A stretch of 64,000 bases of DNA, from positions 124,001 to 188,000 of the forward strand of contig CAKZYA010000060.1 in assembly GCA_937883755.1 (NCBI GenBank), read 5' to 3'. Below the pieces are notes generated by a model that was not told the origin of the DNA, did not search any database, and was given only the letters and a program-made list of their open reading frames with translations. Numbering within the stretch: the first letter of the stretch is position 1; the number at the start of each line of letters is the position of its first letter. This DNA comes from an uncultured Flammeovirgaceae bacterium (GTDB taxonomy: Bacteria > Bacteroidota > Bacteroidia > Cytophagales > Cyclobacteriaceae). This document shows, piece after piece, positions 44,699 through 54,307 of the stretch. The position numbers and the translations under genes were made by a program.

Positions 44699-46827
44699 GT
44701 AATGATTCTGTTACAAATACCTTAGCGCAGGAAACCGTGGGTACGGGTCGTATCGCTTTAGTTGGAAACCCCAATGCGGGTAAGAGTAGCCTGTTTAATC
44801 TCATGACGGGCTTAAATCAGAAGGTGGGGAATTATCCGGGCGTGACCGTTGATAAAAAAGTGGGCACATTATATTTGCCTTCAGGACGGTCAGTGCAAGT
44901 GGTAGACTTACCGGGTACATATAGTATTTTTCCTCGTTCATCCGATGAGCGCGTAGTGGCAAATCAACTACTAAACCCTAAGCAAGACCCATTTCAGGCG
45001 GTAGTAGTCGTAGCCGATGCTACCAATCTGGAACGCAATCTATTGCTCTGCACTCAGTTGATTGATCTGGGTTTACCCCTGGTTTTAGTGCTTAACATGG
45101 TTGACCTGGTGCAAAAGCGAAATATTAGCCTAGATGCTGAAAAGCTTCAGAAAGAATTAGGTAGTATTCCAGTGGTGCAAATGAATGCCCGGCAAGGACT
45201 GGGGTTGAATGAACTAAAGACCGTATTGGATGGAGTAGTCAACGCGCCACTCATTCAGTTTTACGATGCAGTTGCGGCTGCCCCAGAAGCTGTGGCGGAA
45301 GTTAAGCACCAATTGGATTGCTCTAATTATTATCAGGCGTATCTATTACTTCACTACGGCGATTCCCTGGATTTTCTGTCGGATGAAGAAAAGAGATTGC
45401 TGATTGACTGTCAGACTCAGTTCGCATTCGATACCGAGACCCTTCAAGTAGAAGAAACCACCCATCGTTATCAGCGAATTGATCAGATATTAGAGACGGT
45501 GCTGACCACTCCCAAAAGCGAGCCGTCAGCTTTTACTGAGAAGTTAGACCGATGGGTGACGCATAAGGTACTTGGTTATTTAATCTTCTTCGGATTACTA
45601 CTGCTGATTTTTCAAGCTATTTTTGCCTGGGCTGCCGCTCCCATGGATTTAATTGATCTAATGTTTGGAAAACTAGGTTCCTGGATTAGTGAAACCTTAC
45701 CCGAAGGGCCGCTAACTGATCTTTTGGCAGAAGGTATAGTTCCCGGCATCGGTGGCATTGTGATATTCATTCCTCAAATAGCTATTCTCTTCGCCTTTAT
45801 CACTATTCTAGAGGAATCAGGCTATATGGCGCGGGTCGTGTTTCTCATGGACAGGCTGATGCGAAAGGTGGGATTGAATGGGCGTAGTGTGGTGCCGCTC
45901 ATTTCTGGTTTAGCTTGTGCTATTCCGGCTATTATGGCTACGCGGGGCATTGACGACTGGAAGGATCGATTAATTACCATTTTCGTGACCCCTTTTATGA
46001 GTTGCTCGGCTCGACTCCCGGTATATGTTATTCTGATTGGGCTGGTCGTGCCGGAAGAAACGTATTTGGGAATATTCAATCTGGCAGGGCTAGTGCTGAT
46101 GGGCATGTATCTACTGGGTTTTTTTATGGCGATTTCCTCAGCTTGGATTATGAAAAAACTGGTTCGGGTAAAGAGCCAGGGCTTCTTGATTATGGAGTTA
46201 CCTACCTACCGATGGCCCCGTTGGGGAAATGTAGGTATTACAGTTATTGAAAAGTCTAAGGCATTTGTATTTGAAGCGGGAAAAATCATTCTGGCGGTCT
46301 CCATTGTACTTTGGGTACTCGCTTCCTACGGACCGGGAGATGCCATGCAGCAGGCGGAAGAACAAGTGCAACTAGAAGCTGGACAAAGTGAAGATATGGA
46401 TGTTAAGATAGCTAGTGCCCGCTTGCAAGAATCCTACGCAGGGCAATTCGGAAAGTGGATTGAACCCGCCATTCGTCCGTTGGGTTACGACTGGAAAATT
46501 GGTATTGCGTTAATTACCTCCTTCGCTGCCCGGGAAGTTTTTGTTGGAACGATTTCTACGCTATACAGTATTGGCGATACTGAGAATGAAAGTACAATTA
46601 AAAGCCGCCTGCAAAATGAAATTAATCTAGAAACGGGTGGGCCTAGGTTCACTCCGGCGGTGGCTTTCTCATTGTTAGTATTCTATGCTTTTGCAATGCA
46701 GTGCATGAGCACACTGGCAATTGTGAAACAAGAAACCAGAAGTTGGAAGTGGCCGTTACTACAACTATTATACATGACAATTATGGCCTACGGAGCTGCG
46801 CTTCTGGTCTATCAACTAATGTCATAA
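44695..46827 (+). CDS. feoB: Ferrous iron transporter FeoB
   Basis: The 710-residue inner-membrane iron(II) transporter has an N-terminal GTPase domain: G1 GNPNAGKSS at residues 24-32, G3 DLPGTYS, and G4 NMVD. A helical spacer (about 170-270) follows, then two transmembrane gate modules with the duplicated LACAIPAIMATR and FAAREVFVGT segments, and CSARLPVYVILIG. Length is close to the usual 700-770. It follows feoA by overlap and is followed by a cysteine-rich micro-protein. Iron regulation cannot be confirmed; no clear Fur box was found. Confidence 0.97.
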   Translation: MSNDSVTNTLAQETVGTGRIALVGNPNAGKSSLFNLMTGLNQKVGNYPGVTVDKKVGTLYLPSGRSVQVVDLPGTYSIFPRSSDERVVANQLLNPKQDPFQAVVVVADATNLERNLLLCTQLIDLGLPLVLVLNMVDLVQKRNISLDAEKLQKELGSIPVVQMNARQGLGLNELKTVLDGVVNAPLIQFYDAVAAAPEAVAEVKHQLDCSNYYQAYLLLHYGDSLDFLSDEEKRLLIDCQTQFAFDTETLQVEETTHRYQRIDQILETVLTTPKSEPSAFTEKLDRWVTHKVLGYLIFFGLLLLIFQAIFAWAAAPMDLIDLMFGKLGSWISETLPEGPLTDLLAEGIVPGIGGIVIFIPQIAILFAFITILEESGYMARVVFLMDRLMRKVGLNGRSVVPLISGLACAIPAIMATRGIDDWKDRLITIFVTPFMSCSARLPVYVILIGLVVPEETYLGIFNLAGLVLMGMYLLGFFMAISSAWIMKKLVRVKSQGFLIMELPTYRWPRWGNVGITVIEKSKAFVFEAGKIILAVSIVLWVLASYGPGDAMQQAEEQVQLEAGQSEDMDVKIASARLQESYAGQFGKWIEPAIRPLGYDWKIGIALITSFAAREVFVGTISTLYSIGDTENESTIKSRLQNEINLETGGPRFTPAVAFSLLVFYAFAMQCMSTLAIVKQETRSWKWPLLQLLYMTIMAYGAALLVYQLMS

Positions 46828-46831
46828 ATTC

Positions 46832-46996
46832 ATGCAGCATCTACTGATTATTTTTCTTTTTATCCTGGCGTTAGGCTACCTTGCTCGTTTAATCTATCAG
46901 CATTTTCAAGCTGATAAAGGCTGTACTAAGGGCTGCGGGAGTTGTAGTACTATCGATCTGGAAAAAATCCAGAAGCAAATCAGCGAAAAGGCTTAG
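46832..46996 (+). CDS. FeoB-associated Cys-rich membrane protein
   Basis: This 54-residue protein starts 4 bases after the feoB stop codon. One membrane helix (LLIIFLFILALGYLARLIY, about residues 4-22) is followed by a cytoplasmic CTKGCGSCST cluster with three cysteines and a charged tail (LEKIQKQISEK). This is the layout of the small FeoB-associated Cys-rich proteins found at the end of feo operons in Bacteroidota and Firmicutes; their exact role is unproven but may be iron handling. It is too short for most gene callers, but position, helix and cysteine cluster agree. Confidence 0.85.
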   Translation: MQHLLIIFLFILALGYLARLIYQHFQADKGCTKGCGSCSTIDLEKIQKQISEKA

Positions 46997-47178
46997 TCTT
47001 ACTTTTTACTTCGAGGCTCAGTGTCCCTCAGAATCTCTTGAAGAGGACTCTAAGGTGTAGACTATCGGTTATTATTCTGTATTTTTCGGATATTTCAACC
47101 CTTAACTTTTCTGTTCAGTAGGATTATTCCTATTTTGAGGCTTGGGATTTTTACTAGCTGCACACTAATAACCCGTTT
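46997..47178. other. Intergenic gap between feo operon and T9SS cluster
   Basis: Nothing coding is seen in 182 bases; it should hold the end of the feo transcript and the promoter of the next cluster. No exact TAnnTTTG box was found. Confidence 0.4.
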
Positions 47179-48354
47179 ATGTGGTTACAAAGAATTTTTT
47201 GGGTAAGCATTTTTCTTAGCGGTACAGGCTTGCTAGCAGCACAATCGGTATACGTTAGTGAGAGTCAACTAATGTCGTTGAGCGGGGGAGCGGTTTTGTT
47301 TACTTCCGGTTCAGTTGCTAATCAAGGGACATTACTTAATCAGGGAGAGATTTACTTAGGTGCAGATTGGAATAATCGGCAAAGCTACGGCGGTGGCGGT
47401 TGGCTATACTTAGTTGGAGAGGAAGATCAAAGAATAAGCCATAATAACCAAGTGCTGGGTTCATTAGGGGTTGATGGAGGAGGATCAAAAATACTGGATG
47501 GAAGTCTTTCAGTTTTAGATACACTTGGGTTAACAGATGGACGATTAGTAACTTCATCTCAAAATACGCTTCTACTAGAAGAAGGAATTCAGGTGATGGG
47601 TGCTAGCGATAATTCATATATTCAAGGGGCTGCAAGGTTTCGGGGCACGGGCTATCATTATCTTCCTATTGGTAGTGCTTCAGCATTTTTACCAATCATA
47701 TTAGAGGAAGTTGCGGGAGTAAACCCCGTAGTTGAAGTAGAAGCCTTCAGTGGACGGCAGTTAGAGGTTTCTGGTGAAAACCTGGAAACGAAGATGATTA
47801 GTAATTACTGGAGTATCAATGTTGTAGACGGTAGCTACGATGGTACAGTTGTTACTTTGCCCGTAACTATGGCGGATGACTTTGATGAAATAGTAGGCGT
47901 AGTAATCGCTGAGGCGAATGACTTAGACGAATCCTTTGATAATCTAGGGAAAAGTAACCTTCAGGGAAACGAAGATGATGGTTTGATTACCAGTGAGTTG
48001 GTGGCTGAAAAATCAATCTTGGCTCTGGGACTTACTTCAGATTTTGTAATTGAAAACTCGGTAGAAATTCCATCTGCATTTTCACCAGTAGCTACCAATC
48101 CGGATGATCGTACGGTGAAAGTTTATGCTGCTAACCTGCGAGCAGAAAGCTTTTCGTTCACAGTATTCAATCGTTGGGGTCAGGTTGTTTATCAAACTAC
48201 TGAGCTACAATCAGCTCAGAATACAGGTTGGGATGGGTTAGACACAAACACTAATCAACCACTGCCATCAGGTGTGTACCCTTACGTATTGAGGGGTATT
48301 TATGATACGGGGCAAGCAGTAGAAAAAACTGGATCAATTACTCTTTTCCGTTGA
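47179..48354 (+). CDS. Surface protein with gliding-motility (CHU_C / T9SS type B) C-terminal domain
   Basis: The 391-residue protein has a signal peptide (FWVSIFLSGTGLLAAQS) and beta-rich repeats. Its end is the CHU_C-type sorting domain: IPSAFSPVATNPDDRTVKVY, then FTVFNRWGQVVYQT, GWDG and SGVYPYVLRG. This C-terminal domain directs export through the type IX secretion system and attachment of type B cargo. It is the first gene of a four-gene plus-strand cluster with a PorP/SprF protein one base downstream. In other Bacteroidota such pairs form a cargo and its dedicated shuttle partner; this is inferred here from adjacency. Confidence 0.87.
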   Translation: MWLQRIFWVSIFLSGTGLLAAQSVYVSESQLMSLSGGAVLFTSGSVANQGTLLNQGEIYLGADWNNRQSYGGGGWLYLVGEEDQRISHNNQVLGSLGVDGGGSKILDGSLSVLDTLGLTDGRLVTSSQNTLLLEEGIQVMGASDNSYIQGAARFRGTGYHYLPIGSASAFLPIILEEVAGVNPVVEVEAFSGRQLEVSGENLETKMISNYWSINVVDGSYDGTVVTLPVTMADDFDEIVGVVIAEANDLDESFDNLGKSNLQGNEDDGLITSELVAEKSILALGLTSDFVIENSVEIPSAFSPVATNPDDRTVKVYAANLRAESFSFTVFNRWGQVVYQTTELQSAQNTGWDGLDTNTNQPLPSGVYPYVLRGIYDTGQAVEKTGSITLFR

Positions 48355-48355
48355 T

Positions 48356-49405
48356 ATGCAATGCAGCTGGATTCATAGTATACTAATTGGATTTCTACTA
48401 GTCTCATCAGAGATATCAGCTCAGGAGATCCGATTTTCCCAGTACTTAGCTACCCCGGCTTACATTAATCCCGCAGGAGTGGGAGCAACACTAAATCCAG
48501 TACTACGGATTAATTCCCGCCTTCAGCAATTTGGAACAGTTTCATTTCGCACCGGTTACGCTTCTTTAGCCCTGCCAATTTTTCTTACTGATGCTAAGGA
48601 GCTCCCGACGGGTGGTTTTGGTTTAAGTGTGCTGCAAGATATAGCGGGCGAGAGTAATGAGTGGCGTACTACAATGGTTCAGCTCTCAGCAGCTTATAAC
48701 ATATACCTAAATCGCCAAGGAACCCAGTGGTTGAGCTTGGGACTACAAACAGGCTATCGGCAAATAAGGGTAGACTATTCTCAATTACATTGGCCGTCTC
48801 AATTGCGGTATAATGGCTTTTCGGGTAATCGTTTTCCGCTTGAGAGTGCTGAAAATCAGGTGAATGCCGTTAGTGTCAACTCGGGAGTATTCTGGTCGTA
48901 TGATCCTACTCGCAATCCGCTTGCCGAGGCAAAGCCACTTCGTCTCTACGCAGGATTTTCTGTGCAGAATATCAATGAGCCTGCCTTTGACTACTTTTCA
49001 ACTTCTGAGGACGCGTTGCGCTTAGGTTATTCAGTTTTGGCTGGTGCCGAGTTCTGGTTAAACCAACAATGGACACTTTCACCTAACGCATTGAACCTTT
49101 GGTACGGAGAATGGTTTGCTTTTCAGGCTGGTACTTTGGTGACATACCATACTCAGTATAGTACACCAACAAACCCGATTCCTTCGGCTTTACGGCTCAC
49201 AGCGGGTACTTGGTATCGTGATGAGGGTGCTTTGGTCTTCCTAGTCGGGATGGGGGGGCGTAAGTGGCAGGCGGCTCTCTCTTATGATGCTAATTTGGCT
49301 ACTTCTCGTCGGGGAATCGCTAATCAGTATGCTATGGAATTGTCTTTGCAGTACCAATGGTTTAGAAGCAACGCACCTAAATCTCAATCCACTCCGTTGT
49401 ACTAG
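48356..49405 (+). CDS. PorP/SprF-family type IX secretion outer membrane protein
   Basis: The 349-residue beta-barrel protein has a signal peptide and the PorP/SprF opening EIRFSQYLATPAYINPAGVG. It then has alternating barrel strands ending YAMELSLQYQWF. SprF-like proteins are paired with specific T9SS cargo proteins such as SprB and help display them. It starts one base after the preceding CHU_C-type gene and ends one base before the PorE-like gene, so the three are almost certainly one transcript. Confidence 0.9.
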   Translation: MQCSWIHSILIGFLLVSSEISAQEIRFSQYLATPAYINPAGVGATLNPVLRINSRLQQFGTVSFRTGYASLALPIFLTDAKELPTGGFGLSVLQDIAGESNEWRTTMVQLSAAYNIYLNRQGTQWLSLGLQTGYRQIRVDYSQLHWPSQLRYNGFSGNRFPLESAENQVNAVSVNSGVFWSYDPTRNPLAEAKPLRLYAGFSVQNINEPAFDYFSTSEDALRLGYSVLAGAEFWLNQQWTLSPNALNLWYGEWFAFQAGTLVTYHTQYSTPTNPIPSALRLTAGTWYRDEGALVFLVGMGGRKWQAALSYDANLATSRRGIANQYAMELSLQYQWFRSNAPKSQSTPLY

Positions 49406-49406
49406 C

Positions 49407-51839
49407 ATGTTTTTTCTGTTCCAAGTCTCACAAAAGTACCGCTGGCTTCTAACAACTTTTAGCCTGGCTCTCCTTTCTACGATTAGCTATGGACAGGGGG
49501 TAATGATTCAAAGCCCAGAGCAACTTGGCGATCAATACTTTTTAGCGGAACAGTACTTTCGAGCGGGGCGTTACTACCAGCTTGCAATCAAGCGCGATAG
49601 TAGCAATTATGAACTCATTTTGAAACTAGCCCACTGTGAACGGCATCAGTTTAACTATGATAAAGCGGCTAGCTGGTATCAGCAAGCTCAAACTGTATCT
49701 AGCCAATTTTCCCCGGAGGCAGCCTACTATCAGTCATTAATGCTGAAGAACCTAGGGCAATGTGAACGGGCTTATCAATGGTTAGATAGTCTGCTTGCTT
49801 CCAATACTCCTGAAGCTAAGCAACTCCATTTGGAGGCAGAGAAGTTGAAAGTAAGCTGTCTAGAGACAAGCTTGGTAGGTGAGAGGCTATTGACAATCAG
49901 TGTGCTGCGACTTGATTCTACCGTTAACTCTAAATACTACGACTATGCCCCAGTGGTAATGAATAGCGATTCAACACTGATATTGACTAGTACTCGTTTT
50001 GCGGGCAAGCAGAAAATTTCCTATCGATTTGGAGAGAATAACGCTAATTTCTTCTCCTATCAAATGCAAGAGGGAAAGCTAAATAGAGTGAATACGTTTG
50101 TCAACTCAATCAACTCAAAAGCTAGTGAGGGTGCTGGCTGTTATGTAGATTCTCAAAAAGAATTTTTCTTTACTCACTGTGCTAAAAACCAGCCCTGTGA
50201 AATCCAGTTTGTATCTTTTGATGGTCGTGCATGGTCTGCTCCGATTTCACTACCATTAAACATTAATTTAGAAGGCGTAGAGAGCAAGCATCCTAGCGTT
50301 TCTACATCAGGGGATACTTTGTTTTTTGCTTCAAACCGACCGGGTGGCTACGGAGGTTTAGATATTTGGATGAGCATTCGAGCTGCTAAAAATCAGTGGT
50401 TGCCTCCCGTTTGTCTGGATAGCTTAGTTAATTCTGATAATGACGAAGTTACTCCTTACTACCACAGTGCTGAAAATCATTTGTACTTTGCCTCCGATAA
50501 CCAGCGCGGCTTTGGAGGAATGGATTTATACGCCATCTCGGATTTTTCTGATGAAAAGAACCGTACTCGTATGCATTTACCTCTTCCTTTAAACTCTTCA
50601 GCCGACGATAGCTACCTGGTACTGGGTCAGCAGTCGGGGTACCTTGCTTCCAATCGAGATGGAAACTTTGATATTTACCGTTTTGAAAACAATAATGACC
50701 AATATTGGTCGGAGTTTTTAATGGGTATTCCGCCGCTAGTGAGTAAAGATGCCACTGCTACCCCAGTGTACACTATTCGGCGAACAGCCTATTTGGATTC
50801 AGAAATAGACGACTGGGTTTGGGTGAACTCCACTCAGCAAAAGCGCCTTAGTTCAGGAGCAACTCGCTTTATTCTAAATTCGGATGTGAATGATATCCAG
50901 ATGAAACAGTACCAGCAAAGGAAACAGGAGAGTGAAGAATCAACTCAGGAGTTGGCCTCTGTAAGTACGGTGATTAGTCCTGATATTGATAGTACACTTA
51001 TTTTAACCAGTTTCACTACGGATTCTTCGGTAATTGAGCAAACTAGCGTTGTTACTGGAACGGTGGAGTTAGGTGCTACTCCACAGCCATTCGCTGAACA
51101 AGCCATTGAGTTGCGAGGAAGTGAAGGGGAATTATTAAAAACGTCTACTACTAACATAAATGGCGAATTTCGTTTTGTGAATCTACCCGCCAATAGTACG
51201 TATTCCATTGCACTTGCCTCTACTAAAGTACAAGATACAGTCAAGCTTAGTAACTTGTCTCTAAAAACAGAGCCAGAATACATTCTTTCCCAGACATTTG
51301 AGTCTGTTTATTTTGACTTCAATCAGGATAAGTTACGCGCTGAAGCTACCAAAGTACTGGATAATTTGGCTGAGTTTTATCAATTGAACCCTGATATTTC
51401 TATTGAGATAAATGCGTTTACTGATAGCCTTGGTAATGATATTTATAACCTATTATTAAGCAGGAAACGAGGCGAAGCTGCCTTCGATTATTTAATTGAG
51501 GCTGGAGTAGATCGTTCCGCCCTAGCGATTAATGCCAACGGGGTATCTACGACCTATACCTCTACCAATGCCTACGTGAGTCAACAACTTAATCGTCGGG
51601 TTGAATTTGAGATTTTTGGACTGACGGCTCCTTTTTCAAACGAAGTAGCTACGCGAATTCTACGACCAAGTGTTGACCTTGCGCAATTATTAGAGGGCAC
51701 CCGAATGACTTGGGAGGAGCTTTCCACTTTGAACGGCCGACCTCTCGACCAACTAGAGCCATATAAGCCTATCCGGGTTTATAGGAATAAGATAGCGAAC
51801 GGGAATGCGTTATTTTACCAGATAATTGATATAAATTGA
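49407..51839 (+). CDS. PorE-like T9SS protein: TPR, PD40 propeller, CRD, OmpA, LysM-like tail
   Basis: From the ATG at 49407 the protein has 810 residues. The domains are, in order: signal peptide (LTTFSLALLSTISYGQ), a TPR-like N-terminus (DQYFLAEQYFRAGRYYQLAI), and a WD40-like PD40 propeller (FFASNRPGGYGGLDIWMS, LYFASDNQRGFGGMDLYAIS). A carboxypeptidase regulatory-like fold (VTGTVELG... NGEFRFVNLPANSTYSIAL) and an OmpA peptidoglycan-binding domain (SVYFDFNQDKLRAEATKVLD; LNRRVEFEIF) follow. A LysM-like tail (MTWEELSTLNG, YKPIRVYRN) ends the protein. This is the PorE pattern, which anchors the T9SS machinery to peptidoglycan, with an extra tail. A frame open from 49284 is inside the previous gene and is rejected. 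Confidence 0.87.
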   Translation: MFFLFQVSQKYRWLLTTFSLALLSTISYGQGVMIQSPEQLGDQYFLAEQYFRAGRYYQLAIKRDSSNYELILKLAHCERHQFNYDKAASWYQQAQTVSSQFSPEAAYYQSLMLKNLGQCERAYQWLDSLLASNTPEAKQLHLEAEKLKVSCLETSLVGERLLTISVLRLDSTVNSKYYDYAPVVMNSDSTLILTSTRFAGKQKISYRFGENNANFFSYQMQEGKLNRVNTFVNSINSKASEGAGCYVDSQKEFFFTHCAKNQPCEIQFVSFDGRAWSAPISLPLNINLEGVESKHPSVSTSGDTLFFASNRPGGYGGLDIWMSIRAAKNQWLPPVCLDSLVNSDNDEVTPYYHSAENHLYFASDNQRGFGGMDLYAISDFSDEKNRTRMHLPLPLNSSADDSYLVLGQQSGYLASNRDGNFDIYRFENNNDQYWSEFLMGIPPLVSKDATATPVYTIRRTAYLDSEIDDWVWVNSTQQKRLSSGATRFILNSDVNDIQMKQYQQRKQESEESTQELASVSTVISPDIDSTLILTSFTTDSSVIEQTSVVTGTVELGATPQPFAEQAIELRGSEGELLKTSTTNINGEFRFVNLPANSTYSIALASTKVQDTVKLSNLSLKTEPEYILSQTFESVYFDFNQDKLRAEATKVLDNLAEFYQLNPDISIEINAFTDSLGNDIYNLLLSRKRGEAAFDYLIEAGVDRSALAINANGVSTTYTSTNAYVSQQLNRRVEFEIFGLTAPFSNEVATRILRPSVDLAQLLEGTRMTWEELSTLNGRPLDQLEPYKPIRVYRNKIANGNALFYQIIDIN

Positions 51840-51865
51840 TAGCCTAAACTCTCCAGACCTGATTT

Positions 51866-53671
51866 ATGATATTTTTAAAGCAAAGTATACTGCTGTTTTT
51901 TGCAGCTCTATTTTCCCAGCAACTTTTAGCACAATCGGTAGGGGTAGGCACTACTTCGCCCAATGATAATGCTGCTCTTCATGTAGTAGCACCTAATAAT
52001 AACCAAGGAATGCTTATTCCGAGCATGAGCACCGAGCAGCGAACTAATGATTCCTTCACCAGTAACCTTTCTTCTCAAGACAACGGTTTAATAGTATTTG
52101 ATTTAACTGAGAACCTTTTTTATTTCTGGATTGATGAGGATTGGGTTCGGGTTTTAAGTGGTACTGTCAGTCAAATATTTGAAGCAGGGGAAGGGATAAC
52201 CATTAATGAACAGAGTCAGATTGTCAACATTGGTGATACAGATTCTACCAATGATATTACTACCAGTACGGCTGCTGGAGGAGCATTAGTAGGTGACTAC
52301 CCTAATCCTCAGTTAGCTGAAGGAATAGTGGAAACTACTAATTTGGCTGACTTAGCGGTGACAGGGATAAAAGTTGCTGATAATACGGTAGGAGTAGAAA
52401 AGTTATCCGGGTTGTCCGATCCTACCAGTGGGCGTAACTCTTTGTTAATTACCAATAATAGTAATATTCCTCGTTGGTTTCAACCGTCCATCAATCAAGT
52501 CTTAGTGACAGACAATACTGGTCAGATTACCTCTCGGCCAGAAACAGAGTTCGAGCGAGAGAATTTGCCTACTGGACACATTTATGTTGGCGATAATAAT
52601 CAGGCCGTCCCATTAGATGCTTCTGGCAACGGTCGAGTGCTTGTCGGTGATGGTGGTACCCTGGTTTCTTTAGATGCTTCAGGTAACGGCCGAATCTTGG
52701 TGGGTAATGGAACCTCACTGGTATCGGTAGATGTGATGGGAGATATTTCTATAGATGGTACTGGGACAGTCCAAATTGGTGCCGACGCTGTGGGGAGTGC
52801 TGAAATTGCTGCTGGTGCAGTTACTACTTCTGAGCTGGGTATTCAAGCAGTAACTACTGATAAAATTGCCCAAAATGCCATTCAGTCTGTTCAAATTCTG
52901 GATGCCTCCATTGCTAGAGAGGATTTGGCTAACGGGATTATTGATTCAGATAAGCTAGCAGACGGGGCTATCGTCAATAGTGATATTAATTCTGGAGCAG
53001 CAATCTCGGTCAGTAAGTTAGAAGTACTAAATACCGGCGAGATTATCTTTGGTAATGCAGGAGTACCTACCATTGGCACTTTGGGTGGCGATGCTAGTAT
53101 TGATGCCAGCGGAAATCTTACGCTTGGTACGATTGCGGATGCTCGGCTTCCTACCTTAATTACCGCTGGTTCTTTTGGGGGTGGGGGAAATTTTATTGAG
53201 TCGATAACAGTAGATGCTCAGGGAAGGGTAACAGCAGTGGCGGCGAATCCCCCGCCGAGTGACGCTCGTTTGAAAGAAAATGTTACTCAGCTGTCATACT
53301 CATCTCAAAATCTTGATTTACTTCAGGCTTATCGTTATCGATGGAAGGATAGTACAATGGGCAAGGAGAACCAGATTGGCCTGCTCGCTCAGGAGGTGGA
53401 GAAAGTTTACCCTGAGCTAGTGAGAGAGCGCTCGGACGGATACAAAGGTGTACTCTACCAGGGATTCATTCCAATATTAATTGAGGCTGCTAAGTCTCAG
53501 CAAGATTCATTAGTGAGTTTGCGAAAGGAAAATACTGATTTACAGCAGCAGGTTTTGCAATTAAATGAGAAGCTTCAAGGGTACGAGCTGCGTCTGAGTC
53601 AATTAGAAAAAATGATCCAAAAGGCGATAGGAAGTGAATTACCATCGGTAGCTGAGTCCAAAGCCCAGTAG
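51866..53671 (+). CDS. Secreted tail-fibre-like protein with S74 intramolecular chaperone domain
   Basis: The 601-residue protein has a signal peptide (ILLFFAALFSQQLLAQS) and a long low-complexity beta region with repeated units (LDASGNGRVLVGDGGTLVSL, then LDASGNGRILVGNGTSLVSV). A C-terminal peptidase S74 chaperone domain follows (DARLKENVTQLSYSSQNLDL, IGLLAQEVEKVYPELV, YQGFIPILIEAAKSQ) and a coiled-coil end. S74 domains trimerise and can cleave themselves off. Such proteins are common in Bacteroidota envelopes and need not be phage-derived. It closes the T9SS cluster 26 bases after the PorE-like gene; the 3' end overlaps the convergent next gene by 33 bases. Confidence 0.85.
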   Translation: MIFLKQSILLFFAALFSQQLLAQSVGVGTTSPNDNAALHVVAPNNNQGMLIPSMSTEQRTNDSFTSNLSSQDNGLIVFDLTENLFYFWIDEDWVRVLSGTVSQIFEAGEGITINEQSQIVNIGDTDSTNDITTSTAAGGALVGDYPNPQLAEGIVETTNLADLAVTGIKVADNTVGVEKLSGLSDPTSGRNSLLITNNSNIPRWFQPSINQVLVTDNTGQITSRPETEFERENLPTGHIYVGDNNQAVPLDASGNGRVLVGDGGTLVSLDASGNGRILVGNGTSLVSVDVMGDISIDGTGTVQIGADAVGSAEIAAGAVTTSELGIQAVTTDKIAQNAIQSVQILDASIAREDLANGIIDSDKLADGAIVNSDINSGAAISVSKLEVLNTGEIIFGNAGVPTIGTLGGDASIDASGNLTLGTIADARLPTLITAGSFGGGGNFIESITVDAQGRVTAVAANPPPSDARLKENVTQLSYSSQNLDLLQAYRYRWKDSTMGKENQIGLLAQEVEKVYPELVRERSDGYKGVLYQGFIPILIEAAKSQQDSLVSLRKENTDLQQQVLQLNEKLQGYELRLSQLEKMIQKAIGSELPSVAESKAQ

Positions 53672-54307
53672 ATGAGGAGCGCCTATAGCTAGTTCGCCTC
53701 CAAAGCCCCAATGCTTAGTCAAATAAGTTTCCCCGCCCAGAATAATCAATTGAGGGGCAAATGCGGCACCCAGAGCAAAATTAATTACCTGGTCGATTAC
53801 ATCTGAGGGAAATCCGATATCGGATTTGACATTCCAGTTAGAAAAACCTATCCGAGCACCACTGTACATTCGGAAATGGGGTTGATCAACTAAATAGAAC
53901 AAGCCAACAGTACCCAGGTAAAACCGATTAGCGGTAAGGCCAAATGAACGAGCATCACTGTCATCAGGATCTTGGTAAGTGACGGAAAAATGTTGATGGG
54001 CAATAGTTCCTCCTACGGCTATTCGTCGGATAGGCTGAAAAAGGTAGGTTCCACCAATTACTGGACTCTGATCAATATCCACCCCCTCAATTACCTGGAA
54101 AAAATTAACAATTTCTGAGAGAATTCCCGAGTTACTGAATCCGATACCTCCTCGCACTTGATGTTGATAAAGTACGGTGTTATCTGTTTCCTGAGCGGAG
54201 AGAGGAAAGGTAACATGAGTACTAGCGACTGCCGCTAGTACCATTACCACCCTCGCGGGTAAGAGTCTGAGCCACGTCCTGAACGTCGTTCCAGACCCGG
54301 AAGACAT
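53639..54307 (-). CDS. Predicted outer-membrane beta-barrel protein
   Basis: This is a protein of about 222 residues from the ATG at 54307, with a basic stretch and a hydrophobic core (RLLPARVVMVLAAVASTHVT) ending near LSAQE, as a signal peptide would. The mature part alternates hydrophobic and polar strands (GGTYLFQPIRRIAVGGTIAH, YSGARIGFSNWNVKSDIGF) and ends in aromatic W, typical of a small barrel. No family was recognised. The start is uncertain: TTG at 54328 or ATG at 54244 are alternatives, and 54307 overlaps the dipeptidase stop by 86 bases. Its 3' end overlaps the tail-fibre gene. Confidence 0.6.
   Translation of the reverse strand: MSSGSGTTFRTWLRLLPARVVMVLAAVASTHVTFPLSAQETDNTVLYQHQVRGGIGFSNSGILSEIVNFFQVIEGVDIDQSPVIGGTYLFQPIRRIAVGGTIAHQHFSVTYQDPDDSDARSFGLTANRFYLGTVGLFYLVDQPHFRMYSGARIGFSNWNVKSDIGFPSDVIDQVINFALGAAFAPQLIILGGETYLTKHWGFGGELAIGAPHLLGFGLSYRW

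Noticed and set aside
49284-49406. Earlier start for the PorE-like gene
   Set aside because: It lies inside the PorP/SprF gene and precedes the real signal peptide by 41 odd residues; the ATG at 49407 follows the neighbour's stop directly.
51866-53671. Prophage origin for the S74 tail-fibre-like gene
   Set aside because: No phage structural, lysis or integrase genes are nearby; the gene sits in a T9SS cluster and has a bacterial signal peptide.
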